A stretch of DNA of 64,000 nt from Massilia sp. HP4 (GCF_005222695.1 NZ_STGG01000009.1:1-64000), one strand, 5' to 3'; shown: positions 8,393 to 20,122, counted from the first letter of the stretch. Translations and numbers: made by a program. The notes: a model not told the origin generated them from the sequence alone.

Positions 8393-8512
8393 AGCACGGT
8401 TCGATAAAAGCGGCGCGGCTGCGAGCGGGCGCCAAGCGTGTGTGTCAGACCGGCTTGTCTGGTCTACAATGAAACACATCCTGCCCGGTTTCGGGCGTTC
8501 CGCACCCCCGGC

Positions 8513-11500
8513 ATGAACACTCCCTCCGACCATTCCAGCAGCACCCCTTGCCATGCGTCCGAGCAAGACCTGGCAGCCGCCCGGCAAGAGCTGCAGCGCG
8601 CCGCCGAGCGCATGGAAAACATGCTCGAAAGCCTCACCGATGGCTTTTGCGCGGTCGACCGCGACTGGCGCATCACGTATATCAACGGCCGCGCGCTGCA
8701 GATGGTGGCGCCGCTCAACAAGAGCCGCGACAGCCTGGTCGGACGCCGGCTGTGGGACGAATTCGAAGACCTGCACGGCACCTCGGTCGCCGCCGACTGC
8801 CTGCGCGCGATGGAGCAGCGCATCACGGTCAACAAGGAATTCTTCTACCGCCGCCTGCAGTGCTGGCTCGACATGCGGGTCTATCCGTCGCCCGACGGCC
8901 TGACCCTGTACTTCCAGGACATCAGCGCGCGCAAGCTCGACCAGCAAGCCCTGATCGACAACAATAACCGGCTGCAGCTCGCGATCGCCGCCGGCCGCCT
9001 GGGCGACTGGCGCTGGGATGCCGCCAGCGACCGCGTCACCTTTGGCAGGCGCGCAGCCGAGATCCTCGGCCTGCCGGCCGACAGCGCCCTCGAATGGCCG
9101 CTGCTGCGCGCCCGCCTCGCACAAGACGACCGGCCGCGCGTGCGGCGCGCCGTGCTCGAGGCTTTTTCGCAGGGCAAGGACCTCGACCTCGAATGCCACC
9201 TGCTGCCGCTGTCGGGCGCCGCGCGCTGCGTGGCCCTGGTCGGCCGCCCCGACTACGCCAGCCCGGCCCAGGGCGGCGGCGTGCTCGGCATGACCGGCAT
9301 GGCCCAGGACATCAGCGCCCGGCGCGAGGCCGACGACCACCTGCGCCAGAGCGAAGAAGAATTGCGCGCGCTGGCCAACACGATCCCGCAGCTGGCCTGG
9401 ATGGCCGATCCGAGCGGCGCCATCGTCTGGTTCAACCAGCGCTGGTACGAGTACACCGGCATCACGCCCAGCGAATCGACGGGCTGGGGCTGGAAAGCCG
9501 TGTATGACCCGGCGGTGCTGCCTGCCGTGCTCGAACACTGGGATGAATCGGTACGCACCGGCACGCCGTTCGAGATGGAATTTCCGATCCGCGGCGCCGA
9601 CGGCAACTTCCGCTGGTTCCTGACGCGGGTCGAGGCGGTGCACGATCGCGACGGCCGCGTGGTGCGCTGGTTCGGCACCAATACCGACGTCGACCAGGTC
9701 AAGCGCGCCGAGCAGGCGCTGCGCGAAGAATCGCACGTGCTCGAACTGCTCAACAGCACCGGGTCCATCCTGGCCTCGACCCGCGACCTGCGCTCGCTGA
9801 TGCAGGCCGCCACCGACGCCGCCGCCGGCGTCTGCGGCGCCCGTTTCGGCGCATTCTTCCACTATGGCGAGCAAGGCGCGGGCACGCTGTTCTCGCTGTA
9901 CACCCTGTCCGGCGCCACCTCGGCCGACTTCCAGGACTTCGCCGCGCCGGGCGCCAGCGCCCTGTTCAGCCCGGGCGCTGGGCTGGTACGCATCGGCGAC
10001 CTTGGGCACGATCCCCAGCACGCCGGCAAGGCGCCGCAATTCGGCCTGCCGGCCGGCCATCCACCGGTGCGCAGCTACTTGTCGGTGCCGGTGATGGCGC
10101 GCTCGGGCGAACTGCTGGGCACGATGTTCTTCGGCCATCCGGAGCCCGGCGTGTTCACCGAGCGCAGCGAGCGCATCGTCAGCGGCATCGCAGCCCAGGC
10201 CGCGATCGCGGTCGACAATATCCGCCTGGTGGAAGCGGCCAGCCGGGCCGCCGAAGAGCGCAAGGTGCTGCTCGAGAACGAGCGCGAGGCGCGCGCCGAG
10301 GCCGAGCGCACCAGCCAGATGAAGGACGAATTCCTGGCCACCCTGTCGCACGAGCTGAGAACGCCCTTGTCGGCCATCCTCGGCTGGTCGCAGGTGCTGC
10401 GCCGCGGCAGCCGCGACGGCGCCGACCTGCAGCGCGGCCTGTCCACCATCGAGCGCAATGCGCGCGCCCAGGCCCAGCTGATCGAAGACCTGCTCGACAT
10501 GAGCCGCATCACCTCGGGCAAGGTGCTGCTCGATATGCAGACCCTCGCCCCCGCCAGCTTCATCGACGCCGCGATCGAGACCGTGCTCCCGGCGGCCGAT
10601 GCCAAGGGCATCCGCATCGAGCGCCATTACGGAACGGATGCACCGGCGGTGGCCGGCGACCCGGGCCGGCTGCAGCAGGTGATCTGGAACCTGTTGTCGA
10701 ACGCGATCAAGTTCACGCCGCGCGACGGCCTGGTCACGATCGCGGTCGGCCGGCACGACGAACAGGTCGCGATCACGATCCGCGATACCGGCGCCGGCAT
10801 CGGCCCCGAGTTCATCACTCACGTGTTCGAGCGCTTCCGCCAGGCCGACGCCTCGATGACGCGCAGCCACGGCGGCCTGGGGCTGGGCCTGTCGATCGTC
10901 AAGCACCTGGTCGAGCAGCACGGCGGCACGGTGCGCGCCGAGAGCGCCGGCGTCGGCCGCGGCGCCAGCTTCACCATCGAGCTGCCGGTCGCCAAGACCC
11001 CGCCGCGCGCCACCCAGTCGGCCCGCGCCCAGATGATCCTGCAGTCGGCACCGTCGGCGGCCGGCGCCGGTGACGCCGGCCAGGCCGCCGACACTGCGGT
11101 GCGCGATATGCGCGGCACCTCGGTGCTGGTGGTCGACGACGACCGCGACGCGCGCGAGCTGATCGCCCGCATCCTGGCCGATTGCCAGGCCAGCGTGCGC
11201 CTGGCGGCCAGCGCGCGCGAAGCCTACGACCTGCTGCGCGCCGAGCCGCCCGACCTGTTGATCAGCGATCTCGGCATGCCCGAGGTCGACGGCCTGGAAC
11301 TGTTATCCTGGGTGCGGGCGCTGCCGCGCGAGGCCGGCGGCCAGGTCGCCGCCATCGCCCTGACCGCCTTTGCCCGTTCCGAAGACCGCCTCAAGGCGCT
11401 CGAAGCGGGCTTCTCGGCCCATGTGTCCAAGCCGGTCGAGCAGGCCGAACTCATGGCGGCGATCGGCATGGTGAGTTCCCTAGCGGGTGCACAAATGGTC

Positions 11501-11530
11501 AATGGTGCGCGCACCTCGGTGCGTGGATAA
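8513..11530 (+). CDS. PAS-PAS-PAS-GAF hybrid histidine kinase
   Basis: A soluble multi-sensor kinase of 1005 residues. In order: short coiled coil, PAS (about 35-150; MLESLTDGFCAVD), second PAS (about 155-275), third PAS/PAC (about 290-405; NTIPQLAWMADPSGAIVWFN), GAF (about 425-575), HisKA with LSHELRTPLSAIL (His near 613), ATPase domain with NLLSNAIKFT and GLGLGLSIVKHLVEQHGG, and a receiver (about 875-990) with VVDDDRD and SDLGMPEVDG. No membrane segment is present. I chose the ATG at 8513; an upstream GTG at 8438 is possible, and neither has a good ribosome binding site. The output must go through another protein, perhaps the receiver-GGDEF protein next door (inference). Confidence 0.93.
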   Translation: MNTPSDHSSSTPCHASEQDLAAARQELQRAAERMENMLESLTDGFCAVDRDWRITYINGRALQMVAPLNKSRDSLVGRRLWDEFEDLHGTSVAADCLRAMEQRITVNKEFFYRRLQCWLDMRVYPSPDGLTLYFQDISARKLDQQALIDNNNRLQLAIAAGRLGDWRWDAASDRVTFGRRAAEILGLPADSALEWPLLRARLAQDDRPRVRRAVLEAFSQGKDLDLECHLLPLSGAARCVALVGRPDYASPAQGGGVLGMTGMAQDISARREADDHLRQSEEELRALANTIPQLAWMADPSGAIVWFNQRWYEYTGITPSESTGWGWKAVYDPAVLPAVLEHWDESVRTGTPFEMEFPIRGADGNFRWFLTRVEAVHDRDGRVVRWFGTNTDVDQVKRAEQALREESHVLELLNSTGSILASTRDLRSLMQAATDAAAGVCGARFGAFFHYGEQGAGTLFSLYTLSGATSADFQDFAAPGASALFSPGAGLVRIGDLGHDPQHAGKAPQFGLPAGHPPVRSYLSVPVMARSGELLGTMFFGHPEPGVFTERSERIVSGIAAQAAIAVDNIRLVEAASRAAEERKVLLENEREARAEAERTSQMKDEFLATLSHELRTPLSAILGWSQVLRRGSRDGADLQRGLSTIERNARAQAQLIEDLLDMSRITSGKVLLDMQTLAPASFIDAAIETVLPAADAKGIRIERHYGTDAPAVAGDPGRLQQVIWNLLSNAIKFTPRDGLVTIAVGRHDEQVAITIRDTGAGIGPEFITHVFERFRQADASMTRSHGGLGLGLSIVKHLVEQHGGTVRAESAGVGRGASFTIELPVAKTPPRATQSARAQMILQSAPSAAGAGDAGQAADTAVRDMRGTSVLVVDDDRDARELIARILADCQASVRLAASAREAYDLLRAEPPDLLISDLGMPEVDGLELLSWVRALPREAGGQVAAIALTAFARSEDRLKALEAGFSAHVSKPVEQAELMAAIGMVSSLAGAQMVNGARTSVRG

Positions 11531-11683
11531 TGGGTCCTGGAATATCGCCTTGATGATCCTACCAACGCACGCGGCGCTGTCCTACAAGAAATTTTGAGCT
11601 GTTTGCTAGACTAAGTAGTGATGGGTTCAAGCCCGATTCCACCCAGAAGGGAATCCGCTCCATACGACGAAAAGAGAAAAAGC

Positions 11684-12703
11684 ATGCCGAGCAGACAAGA
11701 CATTTTGAACGCGAAGATCCTGGTAGTGGACGATTCGCCCGACAATATCGAACTGATGGAAGAGATATTGCGCGAAGAGGGCTACACCTGCGTCAGCTCG
11801 ACGATGCTGCCGGAACAGGTCTGCCCGCTGCACCGCGAGCACAACTACGACCTGATCCTGCTCGACCTGCAAATGCCCGGCCTGAACGGCTTCCAGGTCA
11901 TGAAGGGCCTGAAAGAGATCGAGCAAGGCGGTTACCTGCCGGTGCTGGCCCTGACCGCGCAGCCGAGCTTCAAGATCGCCGCGCTCGAAGCCGGCGCCCG
12001 CGACTTCATCAGCAAACCGTTCGACCTGCTCGAGGTGCACAAGCGCATCCACAATATGCTCGAGGTGCGCCTGCTGTACAAGGAACTGGCGCAATACTCG
12101 AAGGCGCAGCAGGAGCTGGCCCTGCACGACGCCCTCACCGGCCTGCCCAACCGGCGCCTGCTCGAAGACCGCATCGAGACCGCCCTGCAGCACGCCAATC
12201 GCGGCCATGCCAAGGCCGCCGTCATGTACCTCGACCTGGATGGCTTCAAGGCGATCAACGACACCTATGGCCATGCCTACGGCGACGAGATCCTCAAGAT
12301 GGTGTCCCAGCGTCTACTGTCGAGCTCGCGCAAGGAAGACACCGTGGCGCGCCTGGGCGGCGACGAATTCATGGTGGTGCTGGGCGACATCCACAGCCTG
12401 GCCGACGCCCAGGGACCGGCCTCCAAGCTGGTCGAGGCGCTGTCCGAGCCGTTCTTCATCAACGACCTCACCTTGCGCCTGTCGACCTCGATCGGGATCA
12501 GCATCTATCCGGACGACGCCGAATCGGTCGATGCGCTGATCAATATCGCCGACTACGCGCTGTACGAAGCCAAGCGCGCCGGCAAGAACCGTTTCTGCTC
12601 GCCGGCCGCGAATCGCCAGGCGGCGGCCAAGACCTCGGCGGCGCCGAGCCAGCCGACAAGCCAGGCGACGCCGCCGGTCGAGCTGGCGACGCAACATCGC
12701 TGA
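11684..12703 (+). CDS. diguanylate cyclase response regulator (REC-GGDEF)
   Basis: Makes the second messenger cyclic di-GMP under control of phosphorylation. A receiver (about 10-125; VVDDSPDN, LDLQMPGLNG, SKPFD) is joined by a helix to a GGDEF domain (about 155-310) with intact active site RLGGDEF. Five residues before it stands RKED, the RxxD inhibitory site, so product inhibition is expected. The C-terminal 25 residues are a low-complexity Ala/Pro/Thr tail. The start at 11684 follows an AAAGAGA ribosome-binding segment. It lies 150 nt after a hybrid kinase on the same strand, which is a plausible phosphodonor. An intrinsic terminator follows. Confidence 0.93.
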   Translation: MPSRQDILNAKILVVDDSPDNIELMEEILREEGYTCVSSTMLPEQVCPLHREHNYDLILLDLQMPGLNGFQVMKGLKEIEQGGYLPVLALTAQPSFKIAALEAGARDFISKPFDLLEVHKRIHNMLEVRLLYKELAQYSKAQQELALHDALTGLPNRRLLEDRIETALQHANRGHAKAAVMYLDLDGFKAINDTYGHAYGDEILKMVSQRLLSSSRKEDTVARLGGDEFMVVLGDIHSLADAQGPASKLVEALSEPFFINDLTLRLSTSIGISIYPDDAESVDALINIADYALYEAKRAGKNRFCSPAANRQAAAKTSAAPSQPTSQATPPVELATQHR

Positions 12704-12728
12704 GACCAGCACGGCTTTCCAGATCCTG

Positions 12729-12772
12729 ACGAGCCCGGCCTCCCCGCTGTGGGACGCCGGGCTCGGTCTTTT
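12729..12772 (+). terminator. terminator of the REC-GGDEF gene
   Basis: GAGCCCGGC (12731-12739) pairs with GCCGGGCTC (12756-12764) and is followed by a GGTCTTTT tail. The loop is 16 nt, so it is less compact than the others in this window. Confidence 0.6.
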
Positions 12773-12797
12773 GCGCCGCACCCAGCGCCGCCAGCAA

Positions 12798-12842
12798 ACG
12801 AGCGCACAAAACGAGCGCACAAAACGAGCGCACAAAACGAGC
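12798..12842. repeat. 13-bp tandem repeat, 3.5 copies
   Basis: The unit ACGAGCGCACAAA is repeated exactly three times, then a partial ACGAGC. It lies between two convergent genes and abuts a hairpin. No coding role is visible. Confidence 0.95.
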
Positions 12843-12874
12843 AGGCCACGCGGCTGGCGCCGCGTGACCTGCTC
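12839..12874 (-). terminator. hairpin behind the HhH-like gene
   Basis: A 16-bp stem with one mismatch (12839-12854 with 12859-12874) and a 4-nt loop. Read on the minus strand it is followed by TTTTG runs supplied by the tandem repeat, so it may terminate the gene at 12897-13316. Confidence 0.5.
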
Positions 12875-12896
12875 TATCTACCGGCTCAATGACGAA

Positions 12897-13367
<471 letters not shown>

Positions 13368-13540
13368 CTATCGCATAGCCCCGTACCGACGTATGTGCGG
13401 CACCGAACATCCTCCTGGGCCGCACGATTGATTTATTTGCCAAGTGGCACTTATGTCACATGATATGATGGCTCGTTTTGCAAGGTATTTACTCGGGCGT
13501 AACACAAGATTAGACTTCACCTGGTCGGGCGAGCACGGCA

Positions 13541-15199
<1,659 letters not shown>

Positions 15200-15212
15200 G
15201 GCCGGGGCGAGA

Positions 15213-15677
15213 TCAAGCCGTGGCGAGCAGCTCGTCGCGGCGCGCCGCCATCTCGGCCCCCAGCGCGTCCAGGTCGAGCTTGAGCTTTTTCACTTTCGGG
15301 AACATGTCTTCTTCTTCCTCGTCGACGTGGTGCTCGATGTATTCGCCCAGCACCGTGACCTTGGCGTCGTACAGGTCCTCGCCCGGCTCCATTTCCTGGA
15401 TCTGCGCGATCAGGTCCTTGGCCGAGGCATGTTCGACCACGGCTTCGTCGAGCATGTCTTCCATCTCTTTCGACGCCGCGCGCAGCGCCGGATAGAAGAT
15501 TTCTTCTTCGATCTGCGTGTGCATGATCAGCTGCTCGCAGATCTCATTGGCCAGCTTTTTCTTGCTGGTGGTGGCGCGCTCGCCCAGTTCGTCGAACTGC
15601 TTGAACAGTGCCTTGACTTCGTCGTGCTGGCTGATCAGGAGTTCGATCGCGTCCTGCTGCTTGTCATTCTTGCTCAT
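15213..15677 (-). CDS. hemerythrin-domain protein
   Basis: A cytoplasmic 154-residue four-helix protein that binds a di-iron centre; relatives bind O2 or take part in iron-sulfur repair or redox sensing. Likely ligands are His18 (SQHDEVKALF), His53 and Glu57 (MHTQIEEEIFYP), His83 (VEHASAKDL) and His116/117 with the acidic stretch DEEEEDMFP. The start ATG at 15677 has a GGGGG ribosome-binding stretch. It is divergent from the soluble kinase at 15871. The end of the protein is helical and charged, with no extra domain. Confidence 0.93.
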   Translation of the reverse strand: MSKNDKQQDAIELLISQHDEVKALFKQFDELGERATTSKKKLANEICEQLIMHTQIEEEIFYPALRAASKEMEDMLDEAVVEHASAKDLIAQIQEMEPGEDLYDAKVTVLGEYIEHHVDEEEEDMFPKVKKLKLDLDALGAEMAARRDELLATA

Positions 15678-15870
15678 GGTAATACCCCCGATAGTTGTCT
15701 GTTGTGGATGGCTCGCTGGCCACATCCACAGCATGCGCCGCCACGCGCGCGCAGACTGTTCGGGAGCGCACGCTGTGCAGGAACAAGGCCTGCCGATCTT
15801 GCCGCGCCGGGCGCGCGCCCTCGGAATGCCAATTGTTGTATGATTTGGGAAACATTTAACAGAGCCCACG

Positions 15871-16593
15871 ATGACCGCACCGGCCCCATCGCCCCCCGAC
15901 CCGGAACTCGAACGCCTGGTCGCGGCGCGCACTGCTGAACTCACCGACATGCTGGCCTGGCTGGCCAATGGCCTGGACCAGGAACGCCGCCAGCTGGCGC
16001 GCCAGCTGCACGACAGCCTGGGCTCGTCGATGACGGCCCTGACCATGCACCTGGCCCTGCTGACCCAGAACCTGCCGGCCGACGGCAAGGCGCGCGAGCG
16101 CGCCGCGCAAATGAAGACCCTGCTGGCCGGCATCATCGAAACCAACCGCAAGATGCAGCTCGCGCTGTGGAACGACAAGCTCGAATTCCTGGGCCTGCGC
16201 GCCGCGCTGGCCGAGCTGGTGCCGGCCTTCGGCGCCGAACGCGGCCTGACCGCGCGCGCCAGCCTGCCCGACGAAGACGGCGCCTGGTCGCGCGAGCACG
16301 GCGTGCTGCTGCTGCGCTGCGCCGAGGAAGGCTTGCGCAACGCCGCGGCCCACGCCCAGGCGACGCGGGTCGACGTGATCCTGGACGACGATGGCGATAT
16401 GTCGATGCTCACCGTGCGCGACGACGGCGTAGGCCCGCGCGAGGACGCGCTGACGGGCGCCGCGAACGGCTGCCACGGTCTGCGCCTGCTGCGCGAACGG
16501 GCGCGCCACCAGGGCGGCAACCTGACCCTGGCGCGCAGCGATACCGGCGGCGCCATCCTGCAGATGACCTTGCCGCGCCAGCTGGTGGCTTGA
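15871..16593 (+). CDS. soluble NarL-type (HisKA_3) sensor histidine kinase
   Basis: A 240-residue kinase without a membrane segment or recognisable sensor domain. After a short coiled coil it has the HisKA_3 dimerisation box RQLHDSLGSSMTAL with the phospho-accepting His about residue 47. The compact ATPase domain follows (EEGLRNAAAHAQATRV, VRDDGVGP, GLRLLRERARHQGG). Such kinases usually phosphorylate LuxR-type regulators, and none is adjacent, so it is an orphan here. It shares a divergent upstream region with the hemerythrin gene, which could be its sensory partner (inference). A terminator follows within 60 nt. Confidence 0.88.
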   Translation: MTAPAPSPPDPELERLVAARTAELTDMLAWLANGLDQERRQLARQLHDSLGSSMTALTMHLALLTQNLPADGKARERAAQMKTLLAGIIETNRKMQLALWNDKLEFLGLRAALAELVPAFGAERGLTARASLPDEDGAWSREHGVLLLRCAEEGLRNAAAHAQATRVDVILDDDGDMSMLTVRDDGVGPREDALTGAANGCHGLRLLRERARHQGGNLTLARSDTGGAILQMTLPRQLVA

Positions 16594-16627
16594 GGTCGAC
16601 CGATTTTCAGGTCGACCGATCAATGAC

Positions 16628-16653
16628 AACGGCGGCCCATGGCCGCCGTTTTC
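16628..16653 (+). terminator. intrinsic terminator behind the soluble kinase
   Basis: A perfect 10-bp stem AACGGCGGCC/GGCCGCCGTT with loop CAT and a short T tail. Just before it, CAGGTCGACCGAT-like sequence occurs twice (16592-16620). Confidence 0.85.
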
Positions 16654-16675
16654 ATTTGTGCGTGGAACCCAGCGC

Positions 16676-17977
16676 TCAGTGCAGCTTGACCAGCGGCGTG
16701 CTGCGCCGGATCAGGAACCGCGCCACCGCCAGCAGCGCGGTGCGGGTAATGCCCATCACCGCCCGGTGGTGCATCAGGTGCAGGCTGGCGTACATGCTGC
16801 GCGCCACCGCGCCCTGTACGAACCAGCTGGCCCCGCGCAGCGAACCCATCAGGCTGCCGACGCTGGTGCTCTGCCCGACCGAGACCAGCGAACCGTAGTC
16901 GCGGTATGCATACGGCGTGTCTTGCGGCGCCTGGCCCTTGTCGATACGCAGGAACGCCGTCACCAGGTAATCGGCCTGCTGGTGCGCGGCCTGGGCCCGC
17001 GGCGGGACCGGCGCGCCATTGCCGTCGATGCAGACCGCGCAGTCGCCCAGCGCCCAGATATTCGGCACGCCTTTCACGCGCAGGTGGGCGTCGACGTCGA
17101 GACCGCCGCCCTTGGAGGTCGGCAGGCCGAGGGTACCCAGCAGCTCGGGCGCGCGGATGCCGGCGGCCCACACGCACAGGTCGGCCGGATAGACATTGCC
17201 CTTGCCGTCGATGACCTTGTCCGCCTCGATCGCGGTGACGCGGCAATCGGCCACCACCTTGATGCCGCGCTTGTCGAGCAGGTCGCGCGCCGCGTTCGAC
17301 ACCCGTTCCGGCAGCGGCGCCAGGATGCGCGGCGCGCCTTCGAGGATGGTGATGCGCACGTCGCGCTTGACGTCCATGCGCGCGAAACCATAGCGCGCGT
17401 ACGCGCCCGAGGCTTCGCGCAGCTCGGCCGCCAGCTCGACGCCGGTGGCGCCGCCGCCGATGATGACGACATCCAGGCCGGTTTCCTTGCCCTCTTCGCG
17501 CTGCTGCTCGACCGCCAGCATCAGGCGCAGCATGCGCAGGCGGAAGCGCTCGGCGTCCTCGGTTGCGTTGAGCGAGATCGAGAATTCCTCGGCGCCCGGC
17601 ACGCCGAAATAATTCGAGGTGCTGCCGATCGCCATCACCAGCGAGCCATAGCCCAGGCGCCGCACCGGCAACACTTCTTCGTTGTCGCTCGCGGCGCGCA
17701 CGGCGCCGATCTCGATCGCCTGGCCGGCGGCGTCGAGCCCGGTCATCGGGCCCAGGATGAAATTGAATCCATTGTCGTGCGCCAGCATGGCGTAAGACAA
17801 ACCTTCCTGGTGGATGTCCAGGGTACCCGCCGCGACTTCGTGCAGCGACGGTTTCCAGATGTGGTAAAGGCGGCTGTCGACCAGCGTCACCTTGGATGGG
17901 CCCAGCTTGCGCCCCAGTTTGCAGGCCAGCTCGAGTCCGCCGGCGCCGCCACCCACGATCACGATATCGCTACGCAA
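16676..17977 (-). CDS. type II NADH dehydrogenase-like FAD oxidoreductase
   Basis: A membrane-associated flavoprotein of 433 residues that likely passes electrons from NADH to quinone without pumping protons. The first Rossmann motif VIVGGGAGGLELA is at the N-terminus (FAD). The second, VVIIGGGATGVELAAEL, is near residue 170 (NADH). The typical WAAGIRAPELL and NIWALGDCAV segments follow, and the C-terminal part is amphipathic (ALLAVARFLIRRS), as in NDH-2 enzymes that sit on the inner membrane. The start is taken as TTG at 17977 because AGGAGG lies 4 nt before it and no ATG fits; this spacing is short. Confidence 0.88.
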   Translation of the reverse strand: MRSDIVIVGGGAGGLELACKLGRKLGPSKVTLVDSRLYHIWKPSLHEVAAGTLDIHQEGLSYAMLAHDNGFNFILGPMTGLDAAGQAIEIGAVRAASDNEEVLPVRRLGYGSLVMAIGSTSNYFGVPGAEEFSISLNATEDAERFRLRMLRLMLAVEQQREEGKETGLDVVIIGGGATGVELAAELREASGAYARYGFARMDVKRDVRITILEGAPRILAPLPERVSNAARDLLDKRGIKVVADCRVTAIEADKVIDGKGNVYPADLCVWAAGIRAPELLGTLGLPTSKGGGLDVDAHLRVKGVPNIWALGDCAVCIDGNGAPVPPRAQAAHQQADYLVTAFLRIDKGQAPQDTPYAYRDYGSLVSVGQSTSVGSLMGSLRGASWFVQGAVARSMYASLHLMHHRAVMGITRTALLAVARFLIRRSTPLVKLH

Positions 17978-18081
17978 GTTGCCTCCTGTTGATGCCCTGC
18001 CCGGCAACAACACCGGGCCCTCAGGCCATGTCGATTTTACTATGGCGGCGTGAATGGCGTTGCACGTGTCAATATTGTTGA

Positions 18082-18864
18082 CTACATATTGCGAAACAGC
18101 CCCATGAAGGATTGACTGACTGTCAGTGTCTCGGGCCGGTTCCTGAGCCGGATCGTGCCGCGCCCGCTCTCGTCGCGCGCCACGCCCGCCACCGCGCGCA
18201 GGTTGACGATGGTCGAGCGGTGCACCTGCTTGAACATGGTCGGGTCCAGCACCTCGAGCAAATCGCGGATCGGCTTGCGCAGCAGCGACTCCCCCTCGGC
18301 CGTCATCACCACCGTGTATTTGGAATCGGCCTGGAAATAGGCTACGTCGTCGACCAGGATCAGGCGCGTCTCGTTGCCGCGGCTGGCCGTCAGCCACACC
18401 AGGGGCTGCGCGCGCGGCGCCGGCGGGACGGCGAGCTGCAGCCGCGCCAGCAGCTCGGCCAGCTGGGCGCTGTCCGCTCCGCCGCGCGCCAGGCGCTCGC
18501 GCACCCGGCCCACGGTCGTCGCCAGCCGCTCGCGCGACACCGGCTTGAGCAGGTAGTCGACCGCGCCGCGGTCGAACGCATCGAGCGCATACTGGTCGTA
18601 GGCGGTCACGAACACGACCTCGGTGGAGAGGCCCGCCGCCAGCATGTTCGACGCCACCTCCAGGCCCGACAGGCCCGGCATGCGGATGTCGAGGAAAGCG
18701 ACGTCGGGACTATGGGTCTCGATGGCTTCCAGCGCGCTGCCGCCATCCTCGCACACGGCGACGATCTCCAGCCCGGGCCAGCATTCGCCCAGCAGCTTGA
18801 CCAGTTCATCGCGCAGCAGCGCCTCGTCTTCGGCGACGACGCAGGTAGTCGCTTTATCCCGCAT
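18082..18864 (-). CDS. LytTR-family response regulator
   Basis: A 260-residue DNA-binding regulator. The N-terminal receiver has VVAEDEALL, phospho-acceptor FLDIRMPGLSG and the YLLKPVSRERL end. After a linker of about 25 residues comes a LytTR DNA-binding domain with YFQADSKYTVV, LLRKPIRDLLEVL and FKQVHRSTIVNL. The start ATG at 18864 overlaps the end of the upstream kinase gene by 11 nt, so the two are translated together and form a LytS/LytR-type pair. The AlgR/LytR class often controls exopolysaccharide, pili or cell-wall genes; the targets here are unknown. Confidence 0.94.
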   Translation of the reverse strand: MRDKATTCVVAEDEALLRDELVKLLGECWPGLEIVAVCEDGGSALEAIETHSPDVAFLDIRMPGLSGLEVASNMLAAGLSTEVVFVTAYDQYALDAFDRGAVDYLLKPVSRERLATTVGRVRERLARGGADSAQLAELLARLQLAVPPAPRAQPLVWLTASRGNETRLILVDDVAYFQADSKYTVVMTAEGESLLRKPIRDLLEVLDPTMFKQVHRSTIVNLRAVAGVARDESGRGTIRLRNRPETLTVSQSFMGLFRNM

Positions 18865-20122
18865 GGCGGCCTCCGTTGCCCTGCAGCGCGAGCGGCACCG
18901 TGATCGTCGCCGCCACGCCGCTCGGGAAATTGGCGACGATGGCGAAGCTGGCGCCGTTGCCATACGCCAGGCGCAGGCGTTCGCGTACATTGCGCAGGCC
19001 GATGCCGGTGCCGCCGCCCTCGGCCGAGAAACCGCGCCCGTCGTCGGCCACCGTCACGGCCACCGCGTTGTCCAGGACGCGCGCCAGGATCCACACCGTG
19101 CCGCCGCCCGGCTTGGGCTCCAGCCCGTGCTTGATCGCGTTCTCGACCAGCGTCTGCAACATCATCGGCGGGAACACCAGCCGGCGCAGCTCGTCCGGCA
19201 CGTCGACCTGCAGCGCCAGGCGCGGCCCCATGCGGATCGCCAGGATGTCGAGGTAGGCGCGGGCCCGCTCCAGCTCCTCGCCCAGGGTCGACGGTGCATC
19301 CTCGGTGCGCGGCAGCGAGTGGCGCAGGTACTGGATCAGGTTGCCCAGCATGGCGTCGGCGCGCGCCGGGTCGCTGCGGGTGAGCACCTGGGCGCTGGCC
19401 AGCGTGTTGTACAAGAAGTGCGGCTCGACCTGGGCGTGCAGCAGGTTCAGGCGCGCCACCGTCAATTCCTTCTCGGTCGCGCTCTCGCGCACCTGGTTCG
19501 CCTCGATCCGGCGGCGCTCGGCGATGCGGCGCGCGATGGCGCGCACCACGGCTTCGGCGTTTTCCAGGTTGGTGCCGTGGTCGACCAGGAACCAGTCGGT
19601 CCAGGCCGGCGCCTCGGGTTCGCAGATCAGGGTCACGCTGCCGGCCACGTCGCCGTTCGGCGTCACAGTGGCCAGGATCTGGTTGCGGCGGGCGCCGATG
19701 CCGTCCAGGCCCCACAGCCTGGTCGATGCGTTGCCGTAGGGGTCGATGCGATCGACCTTGGCCCGCACCTGCAGGCTGTCGCGCGCGCTGTCGACCACAT
19801 TCGCCCCCGGCAGTTCGCGGATCGCGGCGTCGATCATGTCGAAGGCTTCGCCCGCTTCGAGCGGGATCTCGATCTGGCGCCGCTGGCGGTTCGAGAGGGT
19901 ATTGGCGTCGAGGCGGCCGGTGACCAGGCGCACCCGGCGCATATGCGAGAACACCTCGAGCAATACCCAGCCGCACAGGCCGAAGCCGAACAGCGGGCCG
20001 ATGGCGCCGAGGTCGATGTCGACGCGCTGCAACCAGGTCTGGCTGAGCGTGATGCACAGGGCGAGGTAGACCGCCAGCCAGGCCAGCAGCAGGCGGAATA
20101 CATGGAACAGGCTTGCAAACAT
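18854..20122 (-). CDS. LytS-type (His_kinase) sensor kinase
   Basis: Partner of the LytTR regulator, 422 residues. Two hydrophobic segments lie near the N-terminus (LFHVFRLLLAWLAVYLALCI and the stretch GAIGPLFGFGLCGWVLLEVF). A middle region of about 150 residues without a clear match follows, then a coiled coil. The kinase domain has the typical NLLHAQVEPHFLYNTLASAQ box, and the ATPase part has MMLQTLVENAIKHG and GTGIGLRNVRERL. The start at 20122 follows GAGAAAG and places the first membrane helix at the N-terminus. It overlaps the regulator gene by 11 nt. Confidence 0.92.
   Translation of the reverse strand: MFASLFHVFRLLLAWLAVYLALCITLSQTWLQRVDIDLGAIGPLFGFGLCGWVLLEVFSHMRRVRLVTGRLDANTLSNRQRRQIEIPLEAGEAFDMIDAAIRELPGANVVDSARDSLQVRAKVDRIDPYGNASTRLWGLDGIGARRNQILATVTPNGDVAGSVTLICEPEAPAWTDWFLVDHGTNLENAEAVVRAIARRIAERRRIEANQVRESATEKELTVARLNLLHAQVEPHFLYNTLASAQVLTRSDPARADAMLGNLIQYLRHSLPRTEDAPSTLGEELERARAYLDILAIRMGPRLALQVDVPDELRRLVFPPMMLQTLVENAIKHGLEPKPGGGTVWILARVLDNAVAVTVADDGRGFSAEGGGTGIGLRNVRERLRLAYGNGASFAIVANFPSGVAATITVPLALQGNGGRHAG

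Noticed and set aside
7439..10921. Very long minus-strand open frame (about 1160 codons) opposite the response regulator and hybrid kinase
   Set aside because: High GC leaves few stops in this antisense frame. The translation is His/Gln/Arg/Gly-rich with no domain, while the plus strand has clear kinase domains.
15678..16556. Minus-strand frame extending upstream from the hemerythrin
   Set aside because: The extension is antisense to the soluble kinase and is Ser/Arg-rich; the hemerythrin has a proper start at 15677.
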